Positions 38,152-47,059 of a stretch of 64,000 nucleotides of DNA are shown piece after piece. Each line of letters begins with the position of its first letter. Positions within the stretch are counted from its first letter, which is position 1. A model generated the notes under the pieces. The model ran no database searches and was not told the DNA's origin. It saw only the letters and a program-made list of their open reading frames with translations. The position numbers and the translations under genes are program-made. The stretch is from Silanimonas sp. (GTDB lineage: Bacteria > Pseudomonadota > Gammaproteobacteria > Xanthomonadales > Xanthomonadaceae), in assembly GCA_018334015.1 (NCBI GenBank), contig JAGXTI010000029.1, forward strand, positions 61,361 through 125,360, in the 5' to 3' direction.

Positions 38152-39591
38152 ATGCGCCGTTTCCTGCTGCCCCTGCTGTTCGCCGTTCACACCCCTTGGC
38201 TCAATGCCGCCGTTGCCGACAGCGGCGAGAACGAGGCCGTGATCGCGCTCTACGAACGCTTCGAAGCGGCGGCCCAAGCCCATCGTCAAGCCATGGCGGC
38301 GGTGGCGGCCGGCGAGGGCAGGGCGGCGCGCCGCGCCGCCAGCCGCGCTCTCGACGGCATGCTCGACAGTGCGCAGGCCTGTGCCCACACACCGGCCTGC
38401 GACACGGCGCAGTTGCTGGCTCGTTTGGACGGTCTGCTCGGTGCCGGCACGATGCTCGCCGGTGAAGGCGCCGCAGCGGCACCCGCACTCGAGCCGGCCG
38501 ATTCGCCGGTGTTGGCGGCCTTTCCCGATGCCGGGGGCACGCTGGCGAAGTTCAACGGCCGCGACCTGCGCGAATTGATCGTGCAGAACGAGGCGGTGCT
38601 CGCCGCCAAGGCCGAATGGCTCACCCATCTGCGTCCGCAGCTGATCAATGCTTTCGAGCAGTACCAGCACCTGCGCTTTCTGATGTGGCCGGAGTACGAG
38701 CGCGCCGGCCTGCCCGAGGCCCTGCTGTTCGCCATCCTCGCCCGAGAATCGGGGGGGCGCGTGCATGCCATCTCGACCGCCGGGGCGGCCGGCCTGATGC
38801 AGTTCATGCCGGCCACCGGGCAGCGCTTCGGGCTGGGTTGGGTCGATGGTTTCGACACCCGCTTCGATCCACAACTCGCCGCCCGCGCCAGCGTGCTCTA
38901 CCTCAACGAACGCTTCGCCCAGCTCGGTCACGACCTTGAACTGGCCTTGGCGGCCTACAACGGCGGCGAAGGCCGCGTCGGTCGTCTGGTCCGTGCCGCG
39001 CCGCCCGGCACCCGCTTCTGGGATCCGGCCATTTTCAACGCCCTGCCGCGTGAGACCCGCGATTACGTGCCCTACGTGCTGGCTGCGGCCTGGCTGTTTT
39101 TGCACGCCGAGGACTATGGTCTCGTGTTTCCCAAGGTGAACGGTGCCGCCACCGTTCTGCGCCTGCAGCAGCCGGCCAGCCTCAACCAGCTCACCATCTG
39201 CCTCGGCAATCCGAGCAACCGCTACGGTTATTTCCGGGTGCTGCGCAACCTCAACCCGCGCTGGCTGCCGCACGAGGTGCTGCCGGTGGGCACCGAACTG
39301 CGTATGCCGGTGGACGCGGTGCGGCTCTACGACCAGCACTGCCTCGAAGGCCCGCGGGCCACGCAGGCCTTGGCTCTGGTGCAAGCGCGCCGACCTGAAG
39401 TGCCGGCAAGCGCGCCGCGTGTCGCTAGCCGTGTCGGCGGCCACACCGTGCGCAGCGGCGACACCCTGAGCAGCATCGCCCGCCGTCACGGCTGCAGCGC
39501 CGCCACCCTGGCCCGGGCCAACGGCCTGCGTTCGCCCTACGCCCTGCGGCCCGGCCAGCGGCTCGACCTTGCGGGCTGCGGCGGCTCGTGA
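38152..39591 (+). CDS. Exported lytic transglycosylase with LysM (MltD-like)
   Basis: 479 residues. Signal peptide, an N-terminal helical region, an SLT domain with catalytic Glu about 199 in ILARESGGRVHAISTAGAAGLMQFMPATG, AAYNGGEGRV and the downstream MltD-type extension, then one C-terminal LysM (HTVRSGDTLSSIARRHGCS). It cleaves glycan strands to 1,6-anhydro ends. No lipobox Cys follows the signal peptide, so it is probably soluble in the periplasm, unlike lipoprotein MltD. Confidence 0.88.
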   Translation: MRRFLLPLLFAVHTPWLNAAVADSGENEAVIALYERFEAAAQAHRQAMAAVAAGEGRAARRAASRALDGMLDSAQACAHTPACDTAQLLARLDGLLGAGTMLAGEGAAAAPALEPADSPVLAAFPDAGGTLAKFNGRDLRELIVQNEAVLAAKAEWLTHLRPQLINAFEQYQHLRFLMWPEYERAGLPEALLFAILARESGGRVHAISTAGAAGLMQFMPATGQRFGLGWVDGFDTRFDPQLAARASVLYLNERFAQLGHDLELALAAYNGGEGRVGRLVRAAPPGTRFWDPAIFNALPRETRDYVPYVLAAAWLFLHAEDYGLVFPKVNGAATVLRLQQPASLNQLTICLGNPSNRYGYFRVLRNLNPRWLPHEVLPVGTELRMPVDAVRLYDQHCLEGPRATQALALVQARRPEVPASAPRVASRVGGHTVRSGDTLSSIARRHGCSAATLARANGLRSPYALRPGQRLDLAGCGGS

Positions 39592-40406
39592 ACACCCGTT
39601 CCGGCAGCCGCTTGCGTCCGCTGTGGCTGATGGCGGGTGCTTTGCTGCTGGGCTACGGCTTGCTGGTGGTGCTGTTCTGGAGCCAGCAGCGGTCCTTGCT
39701 GTTCCATCCGGCCTTCACCCGCGACACCACGGCAGCTCCGGATTTCAGCCTCGCGGTCGAAGGCGCCGAACTGCAGGGCTGGGTGGTCAACCCGGGCCAG
39801 CCGCTGGCTTTGCTCTATTTCGGGGGCAATGCCGAGGACGTGTCGCATTTCCGCGATGATGCCGCGCGGCTTTTTCCTGCCCACACCGTCTATCTCGTGG
39901 CCTACCGTGGCTTTGGCCACAGCAGCGGCGAGCCGAGCGAGCAGGCTCTGGTGGCCGATGCCCTGGCCTTGTTCGATCATGTCGCGGCTCGGCACACGGC
40001 CGTCGATGCGCTGGGGCGTTCCTTGGGCGCCGGGGTGGCCGTGCCCTTGGCGGCCGAGCGCTCACTGCGCCGGGTGGGCCTGATCACGCCCTTCGACAGC
40101 GTCGATCGGGTGGGTGCCCACCACTACCCCTGGCTGCCGGTGCGCTGGCTGGCGCGTGACCGGTTCGACAGCCTGGCGCGGGCAGCGGAGGTCGAGGAGC
40201 CGGTGCTGATGGTGGTGGCGGGCCAGGACCGTATCGTGCCACCGGTGCATGCCGAACGTCTGGCCGGGGCCTTTCCGCGGCCGCCGCAGCAGGTCTGGCT
40301 GGCTGAATCCGGTCACAACGATGTGCAGCGGTTTCCGGCCCACGATGCCGCCCTGCGGGACTTTTTCGCGCCCGAAACCGAGGGGTTTAGGCTCGAGGGG
40401 CCGTAA
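39588..40406 (+). CDS. Membrane-anchored alpha/beta hydrolase
   Basis: 272 residues from a GTG overlapping the preceding stop. One N-terminal transmembrane helix (LWLMAGALLLGYGLLVVLFW) then an alpha/beta hydrolase like the ABHD13/YfhR group: LLYFGGNAED, VAYRGFGHSSGEPSE, nucleophile Ser in ALGRSLGAG, Asp in AGQDRIVPP and His in SGHND. The active site should be periplasmic or membrane-facing; the substrate is unknown. Confidence 0.82.
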   Translation: MNTRSGSRLRPLWLMAGALLLGYGLLVVLFWSQQRSLLFHPAFTRDTTAAPDFSLAVEGAELQGWVVNPGQPLALLYFGGNAEDVSHFRDDAARLFPAHTVYLVAYRGFGHSSGEPSEQALVADALALFDHVAARHTAVDALGRSLGAGVAVPLAAERSLRRVGLITPFDSVDRVGAHHYPWLPVRWLARDRFDSLARAAEVEEPVLMVVAGQDRIVPPVHAERLAGAFPRPPQQVWLAESGHNDVQRFPAHDAALRDFFAPETEGFRLEGP

Positions 40407-40568
40407 AGGCGTAAGCTGAGGGTTCCTGGCCGACCGCCAGCCGCGCGCCGCGCGCGACCCCGACAGGGCCGCCCGTTTCGCTCCCTCCACGCGCCACCGC
40501 CTGCAGGCGGACGCCCCTTCGGGAGTACCGGCATCAGCACCTATGCCGCCCGTTTCATCGACGTCGAC

Positions 40569-41183
40569 GTGCTCGGCGACCCTTACCGCCTGCGTGTGCT
40601 GAGCGACCGCCAGCAGTACGCCGACCCCGATGGCGACGCCGAGCGCGTCGGCATCTCCAGTGCGCAGTGGCCACTGTTCGGGCAGCTTTGGCCGGCCGGG
40701 CAAACTCTGGCCGAGGCCATGGGCAGCGACCCTGTGGCCGGCCGTCGCATCCTCGAACTGGGTTGCGGCATTGGCCTTGCCAGTCTGGTCCTGCAGCGAC
40801 GCGGCGCCGATGTGCTGGCCACCGACATCCATCCACTGGCCGAGACCTTTCTCGCCTACAACGCCGCGCTCAACGGCTTGGCGGCGGTGCCTTTCCGCCG
40901 CTTCGACTGGAGCCGGGCGCGACCGGACCTCGGTCATTTCGACCTCATCATCGCCGGCGACGTGCTCTACGAGCGTGGACAGGCCCAGGCGCTGGCCGAA
41001 GTCATCCTGCACTACGCCGCCGCCGAGGCCGAGGTGGTGCTCACCGATGCCCGCCGCAGCTACGCCCCCCGTCTGGCGGCGCTGCTGATCGAGGGCGGTT
41101 TCGTGCAGCGCACCGGGGTCGACGCGGCTTCGCGCACGCCGGTGGCGACCTGGCGTTTCGAACGTGGCCGGAGGCCGACATGA
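40569..41183 (+). CDS. SAM-dependent methyltransferase
   Basis: 204 residues from the GTG at 40569. Rossmann motif I ILELGCGIGLASLVLQ, motif II VLATDIHP and DLIIAGDVLYE identify a class I methyltransferase of the METTL/Nnt1-like group. The reading frame remains open upstream, with plausible residues (STYAARFIDVDV) but no ATG; an ATC at 40533, 7 bases after GGGAG, is a possible non-canonical start. Substrate unknown. Overlaps the next gene by four bases. Confidence 0.8.
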   Translation: MLGDPYRLRVLSDRQQYADPDGDAERVGISSAQWPLFGQLWPAGQTLAEAMGSDPVAGRRILELGCGIGLASLVLQRRGADVLATDIHPLAETFLAYNAALNGLAAVPFRRFDWSRARPDLGHFDLIIAGDVLYERGQAQALAEVILHYAAAEAEVVLTDARRSYAPRLAALLIEGGFVQRTGVDAASRTPVATWRFERGRRPT

Positions 41184-41509
41184 AATCCCCCCGTTCAAGC
41201 AGTAAGGACGGCTGCCACCGCTGCGATGCCGTTTGCTGTCGGCTGACCGTGATGGTCGAGCCGGAAGACCGCATCGCACCGCACCTCACCGCCACCCTCA
41301 CCGGCGGTTTGCTGGTGATGGCCCGTGGCGAGGATGGCTGGTGCGTGGCGCTCGATGCCGAGCGCATGCAGTGTTCGATCTACGACGCCCGGCCCGACAC
41401 CTGCCGGCGCTTCCGCATGCTCGGCCCCTACTGCATGGCCGTGCGCGAAGACTACGCCCGCGACAACGCCCGCGGGATTCCCGTCCAACTCGAGGCTGAT
41501 CGCCCATGA
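41180..41509 (+). CDS. YkgJ-family cysteine-cluster protein
   Basis: 109 residues with the spaced cysteines of the YkgJ/CxxCxxCC family: CHRCDAVCC near the N-terminus, CSIYDARPDTCRRF and YCMAVRED. The pattern suggests binding of a metal or an iron-sulfur cluster. Function not established. Lies in a run of overlapping small genes. Confidence 0.82.
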   Translation: MKSPRSSSKDGCHRCDAVCCRLTVMVEPEDRIAPHLTATLTGGLLVMARGEDGWCVALDAERMQCSIYDARPDTCRRFRMLGPYCMAVREDYARDNARGIPVQLEADRP

Positions 41510-41709
41510 CCCGCAAGACCACACCCACCGCCACCGCGCCACCGCCCTACCAGCGTCGTGCCGAACCCAGTCGCCAGCTCACCAGTGAGCACATCGACGC
41601 CCATCTCGCGGCTTTCGCCGCGGCCGGTGGCAAGGTCGAGGTGCTCTCCACCACCACGGTGCTCAAACGCATCCAGGCCGACCCGACCCGCGACGCGCCC
41701 AAGGGCTGA
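41506..41709 (+). CDS. Small hypothetical protein
   Basis: 67 residues, overlapping the previous gene by four bases. The Thr/Pro-rich basic N-terminus is followed by LTSEHIDAHLAAFAAAGGKVEVLSTTTVLKRIQ, a predicted helix-strand segment. No named domain is recognised. Coding is supported by the tight ATGA overlap and GC-rich third positions. Confidence 0.6.
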   Translation: MTRKTTPTATAPPPYQRRAEPSRQLTSEHIDAHLAAFAAAGGKVEVLSTTTVLKRIQADPTRDAPKG

Positions 41710-41746
41710 GCGCTGCGGTCGGCGAGGCCACCTGTAGACTTGCCGC

Positions 41747-42604
41747 ATGAGAACCCCCGAAGCCCTGCTGGCCCTGATCGACGACGGTGTGATCGACGAA
41801 GTGCTGCGCCCGCTCAAGAGCGGCAAGGAAGCGGCCGTCTACGTGGTGCGCAGCGGTGACGAGGTGCGCTGCGCGAAGGTCTACAAGGACATGGCGCAGC
41901 GCAGTTTCCAGAAGCGCGTACAGTACCAGGAAGGCCGTCGCGGCCGCGGCAGCCGCGAAACCCGCGCCATGGGCAAGGCCACCAATTTCGGCCGCAAGCA
42001 GGCCGAAGCCGCCTGGAAAACCGCCGAGGTCGACGCGCTCTACCAACTGCGCGAGGCCGGCGTGCGAGTGCCGCAGCCGCACGGTTTTTTCCACGGCGTG
42101 CTGGTGATGGAGCTGGTGACCGACGCGGCCGGCTTTAGTGCGCCGCGCCTTGGCGAAGTCGAACTCGAACCCGACCAGGCCCGGGCCTACCACGCCACCC
42201 TGATGCGCGATGTGGTCCGCATGCTCTGCTGTGGATGGATCCACGGCGATCTCTCGGCCTACAACGTGCTGGTCGGCCCCGAGGGCCCGGTGGTGATCGA
42301 TTTCCCGCAGATTGTCAGTGCGGCCGGCAACAACAACGCCCGCTCGATGCTGCTTCGTGATGTCAACAACCTCACCGCTGCGCTTGGCCGTTTCGCGCCC
42401 GAACTGCTGGACACCTGGTACGGCGAGGAGATGTGGGCGCTGTTCGAGGCCGGTGCGCTGTTGCCGGACACCCCGCTCAGCGGCCAATGGACGCCCGACG
42501 AATCGGAGGTGGACCTTGACGGCGTGCGTCAGGCTATCAACGATGCCCGCGAAGAGGCGATCATCCGCCAACAGGGCCGCGAGGCCGCCGAAGCCGAACA
42601 CTGA
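41747..42604 (+). CDS. RIO-type serine protein kinase
   Basis: 285 residues. RIO1-like fold: nucleotide Lys in VRCAKVYK (about 44), catalytic loop HGDLSAYNVLV (His166, Asp168) and metal-binding DFP at 185-187 in place of DFG, as in RIO kinases. FQKRVQYQEGRRG and NNNARSMLLRDVNNL are typical of the bacterial group (PA4780-like). Cytosolic; targets unknown. -10-like TGTAGACT precedes the ATG by about 13 bp. Confidence 0.88.
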   Translation: MRTPEALLALIDDGVIDEVLRPLKSGKEAAVYVVRSGDEVRCAKVYKDMAQRSFQKRVQYQEGRRGRGSRETRAMGKATNFGRKQAEAAWKTAEVDALYQLREAGVRVPQPHGFFHGVLVMELVTDAAGFSAPRLGEVELEPDQARAYHATLMRDVVRMLCCGWIHGDLSAYNVLVGPEGPVVIDFPQIVSAAGNNNARSMLLRDVNNLTAALGRFAPELLDTWYGEEMWALFEAGALLPDTPLSGQWTPDESEVDLDGVRQAINDAREEAIIRQQGREAAEAEH

Positions 42605-42628
42605 ACGCTTTTTACCGGAGGAATCCCG

Positions 42629-42940
42629 ATGCCGAGCGAAGCAGGAACCGCCCGCCATTTTCCCGAGCCGACCATCGCCAAGACGCGCAGGGTGCTGTGG
42701 TCGCTGGCCGCCCTGATGCTGCTGGCACCGGCCGTGGCCATGCTGTTCACCGCCGAAGTGCGCTGGGATGCGGCCGACTTCCTCCTGTTCGCGGCGATGC
42801 TGCTGGTGGCCGGCGGTCTGGTGGAGCTTGCCGTGCGGATCAGCCGGCACCGCGTCTTCGTGCTGGGCGCAATGCTGATCGTCGGCCTCGCCTTCCTGCT
42901 GTTCTGGGCTGAGCTGGCGGTGGGTCTCATTGGTGGCTGA
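42629..42940 (+). CDS. Small three-helix membrane protein
   Basis: 103 residues with three hydrophobic segments (LWSLAALMLLAPAVAMLF, ADFLLFAAMLLVAGGLVELAV, VFVLGAMLIVGLAFLLFWAELAV). A good ribosome site (CGGAGGAA) precedes the ATG. Resembles unnamed three-helix proteins found widely in gammaproteobacteria; function unknown. Confidence 0.72.
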   Translation: MPSEAGTARHFPEPTIAKTRRVLWSLAALMLLAPAVAMLFTAEVRWDAADFLLFAAMLLVAGGLVELAVRISRHRVFVLGAMLIVGLAFLLFWAELAVGLIGG

Positions 42941-43050
42941 AAACGGCACAGCACTGCTGTTCTGCCAGCTTTCACGTTTCTGGCGGCGCGACCCTTTATA
43001 GTCACCTGACATCCGCGGATGGGCTGCGAATGCGAAAGGAGACCGATGCC

Positions 43051-43398
43051 ATGCGACCCCAGCATCTTTTGCTTCGCTGCTACGCACGACAGCAGGGTGG
43101 CGTCTGGGTTGCTGTGTGCATCGACCTTTCCTTGGCCGCGCAGGCCGACACTTACAACGAAGCCCGCCACAAGCTCGATGCTCAAATTCGCGAGTACGTC
43201 GAGGATGGGCTGGTGGGGCGGGATCGCGAGAGTGCCCGCATGCTGCTGAGCCGGAAATCGCCGCTCTCGCAACGCATCACCTACCACATGATCGGATTGA
43301 CTGATTTTCTGCGGTCGATTTGCCGCAGCGCCAGCAGGGACAGCGGCCAGCCGACGAAGTTCGATGCTCCGCTGCCACTGGTGCCAGCGCCCTGTTGA
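43051..43398 (+). CDS. HicB-like antitoxin-type protein
   Basis: 115 residues from the ATG at 43051, chosen for its AAAGGAGA ribosome site. The N-terminal half has the HicB fold pattern GGVWVAVCIDLSLAAQADTYNEARHKLDAQIREYVED. The C-terminal half (RITYHMIGLTDFLRSICRSA) does not look like the usual HTH or ribbon-helix-helix DNA-binding domain. Four bases before the HicA-like gene. A TATAGT hexamer at 42998-43003 may be its -10 box. Confidence 0.65.
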   Translation: MRPQHLLLRCYARQQGGVWVAVCIDLSLAAQADTYNEARHKLDAQIREYVEDGLVGRDRESARMLLSRKSPLSQRITYHMIGLTDFLRSICRSASRDSGQPTKFDAPLPLVPAPC

Positions 43399-43402
43399 GC
43401 CC

Positions 43403-43654
43403 GTGGGAGTTTTCCCGAAACAGGTCACCCATCGGGACATGGTTCGCCTGCTCAAAGCGCTCGGCTACACCCCTGACCCGCAACGTGCGACATCGCACCA
43501 GCACTGGCGTCTGCTCGATAGCGAAGGGCGATTGCGCTGTAAGGTGACGCTCGACGAGCACCTTGAGCCCTATGCGGGCGATCTGCTCAAAAACCTGATG
43601 AACCAGATGAAGCTCTCGAAGCGGGAGTTTCACGCGGCTCTCGCGGCCATGTAG
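43403..43654 (+). CDS. HicA-like mRNA interferase toxin
   Basis: 83 residues from a GTG at 43403. The double-stranded-RNA-binding-like HicA pattern is visible: VTHRDMVRLLKALGYTP, the catalytic-type His in TSHQHWRL (about 32) and KVTLDEH with a C-terminal helix MNQMKLSKREF. Toxins of this family cut mRNA at the ribosome. Gene order is antitoxin then toxin, the reverse of the usual hicAB. Confidence 0.68.
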   Translation: MGVFPKQVTHRDMVRLLKALGYTPDPQRATSHQHWRLLDSEGRLRCKVTLDEHLEPYAGDLLKNLMNQMKLSKREFHAALAAM

Positions 43655-43717
43655 CGCGCCGCTGGCCGACCTTGGCGTGGGTATCATCGGCATCGACCCC
43701 GCCTCGCTGCCCATGCC

Positions 43718-44635
43718 ATGACCCTGTTCACTCCCTATCCGATCGGAACCCCCGGCCAGCCCTGGGGCGAGGCCGAGCGCACCGAATGGCGATCGCGCCA
43801 GCCTGTGCAGCGCCGCTACGCGGACGAGGTGCTGCCGCGCATCGATGCCTTGCGAGACCGCTTCGAGGTGATCGAGTACGGTCGCATCACCGTGGATGCC
43901 GAGGTCTATCCGTTGCTGGCACTACGAAGCCGCGACCGCAATGATGCCCTGCCGACCGTGCTGGTCACCGGCGGCGTGCACGGCTACGAGACCAGCGGCG
44001 TGCACGGCGCGCTGGCCTTTCTCGAACGGCACGGCGACGAGTACGCCGGCTGCGCGAACCTGCTGGTGGCACCCTGCATCAGCCCCTGGGCCTACGAGCG
44101 CGTGCAGCGCTGGAACGCCGCCGCCATCGATCCCAACCGCATGTTCCGCGAGGGCAGCCCCTGCGCGGAGTCGGCCGCACTGCTCGCGCTGCTGGCGCCG
44201 CTGGCCTCGATCATCCGCCTGCACATCGACCTGCACGAAACCACCGACAGCGACGAGAACGAGTTCCGCCCGGCGCTGGCCGCCCGCGACGGCAAGGCCT
44301 TCGAGCCCGGCGAAATCCCGGACGGCTTCTACCTCGTCGCCGATGCCTTGAATCCGCAACTCGATTTCCAGTGCCGCATCATCGAGGCGGTGGCGAAGGT
44401 GACGCACATTGCGCCGGCGGACGCGAAGGGCCGGATCATTGGCGCCGAGGTGGTCGCGCCGGGCGTCATCCTCTACCCGTTCCGGTCGCTGGGCCTGTGT
44501 GCCGGCCTCACCGATGCGCTCTACACCACGACCACCGAGGTCTATCCGGACAGCCCGCGCACGACGCCGGCTGCCTGCGTCGATGCCCAGGTGGCGGCGG
44601 TGCGAGCGGCGATCGATTTCGTGCTCGCGGCTTGA
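43718..44635 (+). CDS. M14-family zinc carboxypeptidase/deacylase-like protein
   Basis: 305 residues. Zinc ligands HxxE in TGGVHGYETSG and the later His in RLHIDLHETTDSDENEF; substrate-type Arg in AIDPNRMF; a likely catalytic Glu in TTTTEVYPDSP. The sequence is nearer the succinylglutamate desuccinylase/aspartoacylase-like branch than secreted carboxypeptidase A, and has no signal peptide, so it is probably cytosolic. Convergent with the GGDEF gene, seven bases away. Confidence 0.82.
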   Translation: MTLFTPYPIGTPGQPWGEAERTEWRSRQPVQRRYADEVLPRIDALRDRFEVIEYGRITVDAEVYPLLALRSRDRNDALPTVLVTGGVHGYETSGVHGALAFLERHGDEYAGCANLLVAPCISPWAYERVQRWNAAAIDPNRMFREGSPCAESAALLALLAPLASIIRLHIDLHETTDSDENEFRPALAARDGKAFEPGEIPDGFYLVADALNPQLDFQCRIIEAVAKVTHIAPADAKGRIIGAEVVAPGVILYPFRSLGLCAGLTDALYTTTTEVYPDSPRTTPAACVDAQVAAVRAAIDFVLAA

Positions 44636-44642
44636 GCCTGAC

Positions 44643-45926
44643 TCAGCGCGATTGTTTGACCTGGTACATCGTTTGGTCGGCATGCCGCAGCAGCAGGTCG
44701 GCGGTGGTGCCGTCGTCGGGGTAGTGGGCGACGCCGATGCTGGCGCCGATCTGCAACTCGTGCCCGCCGATCCGGAAGGCTTCGCCGAGGCACTGTTCGA
44801 TCCGCTTTCTGACGCGTGCAGTGGTCTCTCGATCGACGGGGCCGTCCATGAACAGCACGAACTCGTCGCCGCCCACACGGGCGATGCAGTCCGTGTCGCG
44901 TGCGCAAGCTTGCAAGCGTTCCACCACGGCCTTCAGCGTGTCATCGCCAATGGCATGGCCAAAGCGGTCATTGACCGGTTTGAAGTGGTCGAGATCGAGG
45001 TAGAGCAGGGCGGGTCCGTTCTCGTCCGGGCGCACGGCATCGATGGCCTGCTCGATGCGTTGCATCAGGTAGCGACGGTTGTAGCAACCGGTCAACGCGT
45101 CGTGGACGACAGCGTGGCGGAGTTGCTCCTCCACCTCCATCCGAGCACTGATGTCCTGTGCCAGCGAGAGGACGCCCTGCGTTGTACCTTCGCGATCGAT
45201 GAAGGCCGAGTGGAACCACTCGCAGTAGATGGGAAGGCCGGCGCGGGTGATGTTGCGGCAGACCAGGCGGTTTCTCGACGTGTGACCGCTGCGCAGTTCA
45301 CGCATCGCGGCACCGGTGGTGACGATCCAGTCGGGATGCACGAGGCTCAGCTCTTCGGCGTTTCGACCGACCACCTCGGACGATGCCCAGCCGAAGATGC
45401 GTTCGGCCTGGCCAGCCCAGCGGCGGATGCGGCCCTCGCGATCCCACTCGATGACCGCCAGCGGCGAGTTGTCGAGGTAGATCGCGATCTCCTGCAAGGA
45501 GCGATCAAGCGCATCGCGGGTGCGCCGGAGTTCGTCCACTTCGATTGAACAGCCGAACACGCCGAGCACCGTACCCTCGGCGTCCCGATGCGGGCACAGC
45601 GAGATCGAGATCCACTTTGCGGGGCTGCCGGGCTTTTCGAGCAGGCGCTCGTAACGCAAAGGCTCGCCGGCCATCGCCCGCTGCAGCCTTGGCGAGGCTT
45701 CCTCGTAGGCCTCGCGACCGTAGACCTCGACCACGCTGCGTCCGACCAGAGCCTGCGGCGTGACACCGAACCATTCGGCATAGCGCTCGTTCGCCCAGGC
45801 GATCCGGTGCCCGGTGTCGAAAAAAGCGATCATGATGCCGGTCGATGAGGTCAAGCCGGCCGCCAGTGCGGCCGCATCGGCGAAGGTGCCGGCAATCGGG
45901 ATGATGTCGGTGGGCAAGCGGGACAT
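44643..45926 (-). CDS. PAS-PAS diguanylate cyclase
   Basis: 427 residues. Two PAS sensor domains (about 25-140: IAFFDTGHRIAWANERYAEWFG; about 150-265: LAVIEWDREGRIRRWAGQAERIFGW, with PAC segments) and a GGDEF domain with an intact GGDEF motif at 352-356. An RxxD inhibitory site (RDTD) lies five residues before it, so product inhibition is expected. No EAL domain or membrane helix: a soluble c-di-GMP synthase. It could feed the c-di-GMP-responsive MshE encoded in this window, but no direct link is shown. Confidence 0.92.
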   Translation of the reverse strand: MSRLPTDIIPIAGTFADAAALAAGLTSSTGIMIAFFDTGHRIAWANERYAEWFGVTPQALVGRSVVEVYGREAYEEASPRLQRAMAGEPLRYERLLEKPGSPAKWISISLCPHRDAEGTVLGVFGCSIEVDELRRTRDALDRSLQEIAIYLDNSPLAVIEWDREGRIRRWAGQAERIFGWASSEVVGRNAEELSLVHPDWIVTTGAAMRELRSGHTSRNRLVCRNITRAGLPIYCEWFHSAFIDREGTTQGVLSLAQDISARMEVEEQLRHAVVHDALTGCYNRRYLMQRIEQAIDAVRPDENGPALLYLDLDHFKPVNDRFGHAIGDDTLKAVVERLQACARDTDCIARVGGDEFVLFMDGPVDRETTARVRKRIEQCLGEAFRIGGHELQIGASIGVAHYPDDGTTADLLLRHADQTMYQVKQSR

Positions 45927-46088
45927 GGCTGGTCGTGAAGACTAGCGTTCCGGCCCAAGTGCGATGGGTCTGTCACAAGGATTGACGCTGCCAAGGTGCA
46001 TCACTGTGACGGAGGCCGCACAAAGCAGCCGAGTGCATCGGCGATCAGATGGCGGCGGTGGTCCCGGTCATCCCACACACGCTGTCGG

Positions 46089-46895
46089 CTAGAAGCGCAG
46101 GGTGAGGTAGGCCAGAGGGCCATTCACGACGAGCCGCAGCGCACCGTTCCAGTCTTCGGCATCGACGCGCAGGTTGGTGCGTGTGCTCGCGTAGGCCACA
46201 CCGATGCCGAGACCACCGGCGATCAGGCGCTCCAGCGATACGCCGTGGTTGAGCAGCGTGCCGTCGTAGGGACCGAGATCCACTTCAATGCCACTGAACT
46301 GCGCACGCAGCAGCCAGCTTCGGCTCAGGGCATGTTCGAACTTCAAGCCGAACACCGGCACGGCACCAAGGGCCGAGACCTCGTCCTCGCCCAGTGGGCG
46401 ATCGGGAAGGAAGGCCGAAGCCCGTGCATCGATCCGGAGTTTCGTCACCCCCAGAAGAACCGCTGCTTCGGTGCGCTCACTGCGGTGCAGGGAGTAGCCG
46501 TAATGGACCTGCAAGCCACTGAATTCGAAGTTGCCCTCCACGCCGCTGCCGGCCGGGATGGCGAGGTTGCCGAAGACGAGGTCACGGCTGGCCACGGTAT
46601 CGCCGCTGGCAGCGATTGCGAAGTATTCGCCGAACAGTCGATGCCTGTGGCCGACCCTCAAAGCGCTGGAGAAGCGAGCCACGTCCCTGTCGCGACGACG
46701 GTCGAAGGCGTCCTCCAGTTCAAAGCGCCGGTGCATCGATGCCTCGGGCCTTGCCTGCAGGTTCGCTTCGACACTGGGGAAGAAGGCGCCGGCCGAGAGT
46801 TGCAAACGCTGGCCCGGAAGTGTGGCCGCGTTCGCGGTGACCGGCACCGACGCGACGGCGGCAAGAAGCGCGAGAAGGGCGAGGCAGGCACGCAT
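46089..46895 (-). CDS. Predicted small outer-membrane beta-barrel protein
   Basis: 268 residues with a signal peptide (ACLALLALLAAVASVPVTANA) and alternating beta-strand pattern ending in Phe (AYLTLRF), the outer-membrane insertion signal. Tyr/Phe/Leu-rich strands suggest an 8- to 10-strand barrel. No named family is recognised. The ATG at 46895 gives the best signal peptide; 46916 is an alternative. Longer in-frame starts would run into the tRNA gene. Confidence 0.7.
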   Translation of the reverse strand: MRACLALLALLAAVASVPVTANAATLPGQRLQLSAGAFFPSVEANLQARPEASMHRRFELEDAFDRRRDRDVARFSSALRVGHRHRLFGEYFAIAASGDTVASRDLVFGNLAIPAGSGVEGNFEFSGLQVHYGYSLHRSERTEAAVLLGVTKLRIDARASAFLPDRPLGEDEVSALGAVPVFGLKFEHALSRSWLLRAQFSGIEVDLGPYDGTLLNHGVSLERLIAGGLGIGVAYASTRTNLRVDAEDWNGALRLVVNGPLAYLTLRF

Positions 46896-46951
46896 GACGA
46901 TCGGCAAGACAGGCATCCCGACCCGGCATGTCAGGGCAGAAGGCGGTTGCA

Positions 46952-47038
46952 TGGTGCCGGACGTGGGACTCGAACCCACACGCTTTTAAGGGCGGCGGAT
47001 TTTGAGTCCGCTGCGTCTACCGATTCCGCCAGTCCGGC
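46952..47038 (-). tRNA. tRNA-Leu (anticodon CAA)
   Basis: 87 nt including an encoded CCA. Acceptor stem GCCGGAC/GTCCGGC, D-loop AATCGGTAGAC, anticodon stem GCGGA/TCCGC with loop CTCAAAA (anticodon CAA, reading UUG), a long variable arm typical of tRNA-Leu, and GTTCGAGTC in the T arm. It lies 21 bp after metX on the same strand. Confidence 0.96.
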
Positions 47039-47048
47039 TGGCCTTGGC

Positions 47049-47054
47049 AGTATA
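47049..47054 (-). promoter_or_regulatory. -10 box of the tRNA-Leu gene
   Basis: TATACT on the minus strand, ten bases before the mature 5' end of the tRNA, inside the short gap after metX. A matching -35 within the end of metX is weak, so the tRNA may also be read from the metX transcript. Confidence 0.45.
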
Positions 47055-47059
47055 CCCGC

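Noticed and set aside
46952-47038. tRNA-Leu as an integration site for a mobile element
   Set aside because: No integrase, no direct repeat of the tRNA 3' end was noticed nearby, and both flanks are normal chromosomal genes.
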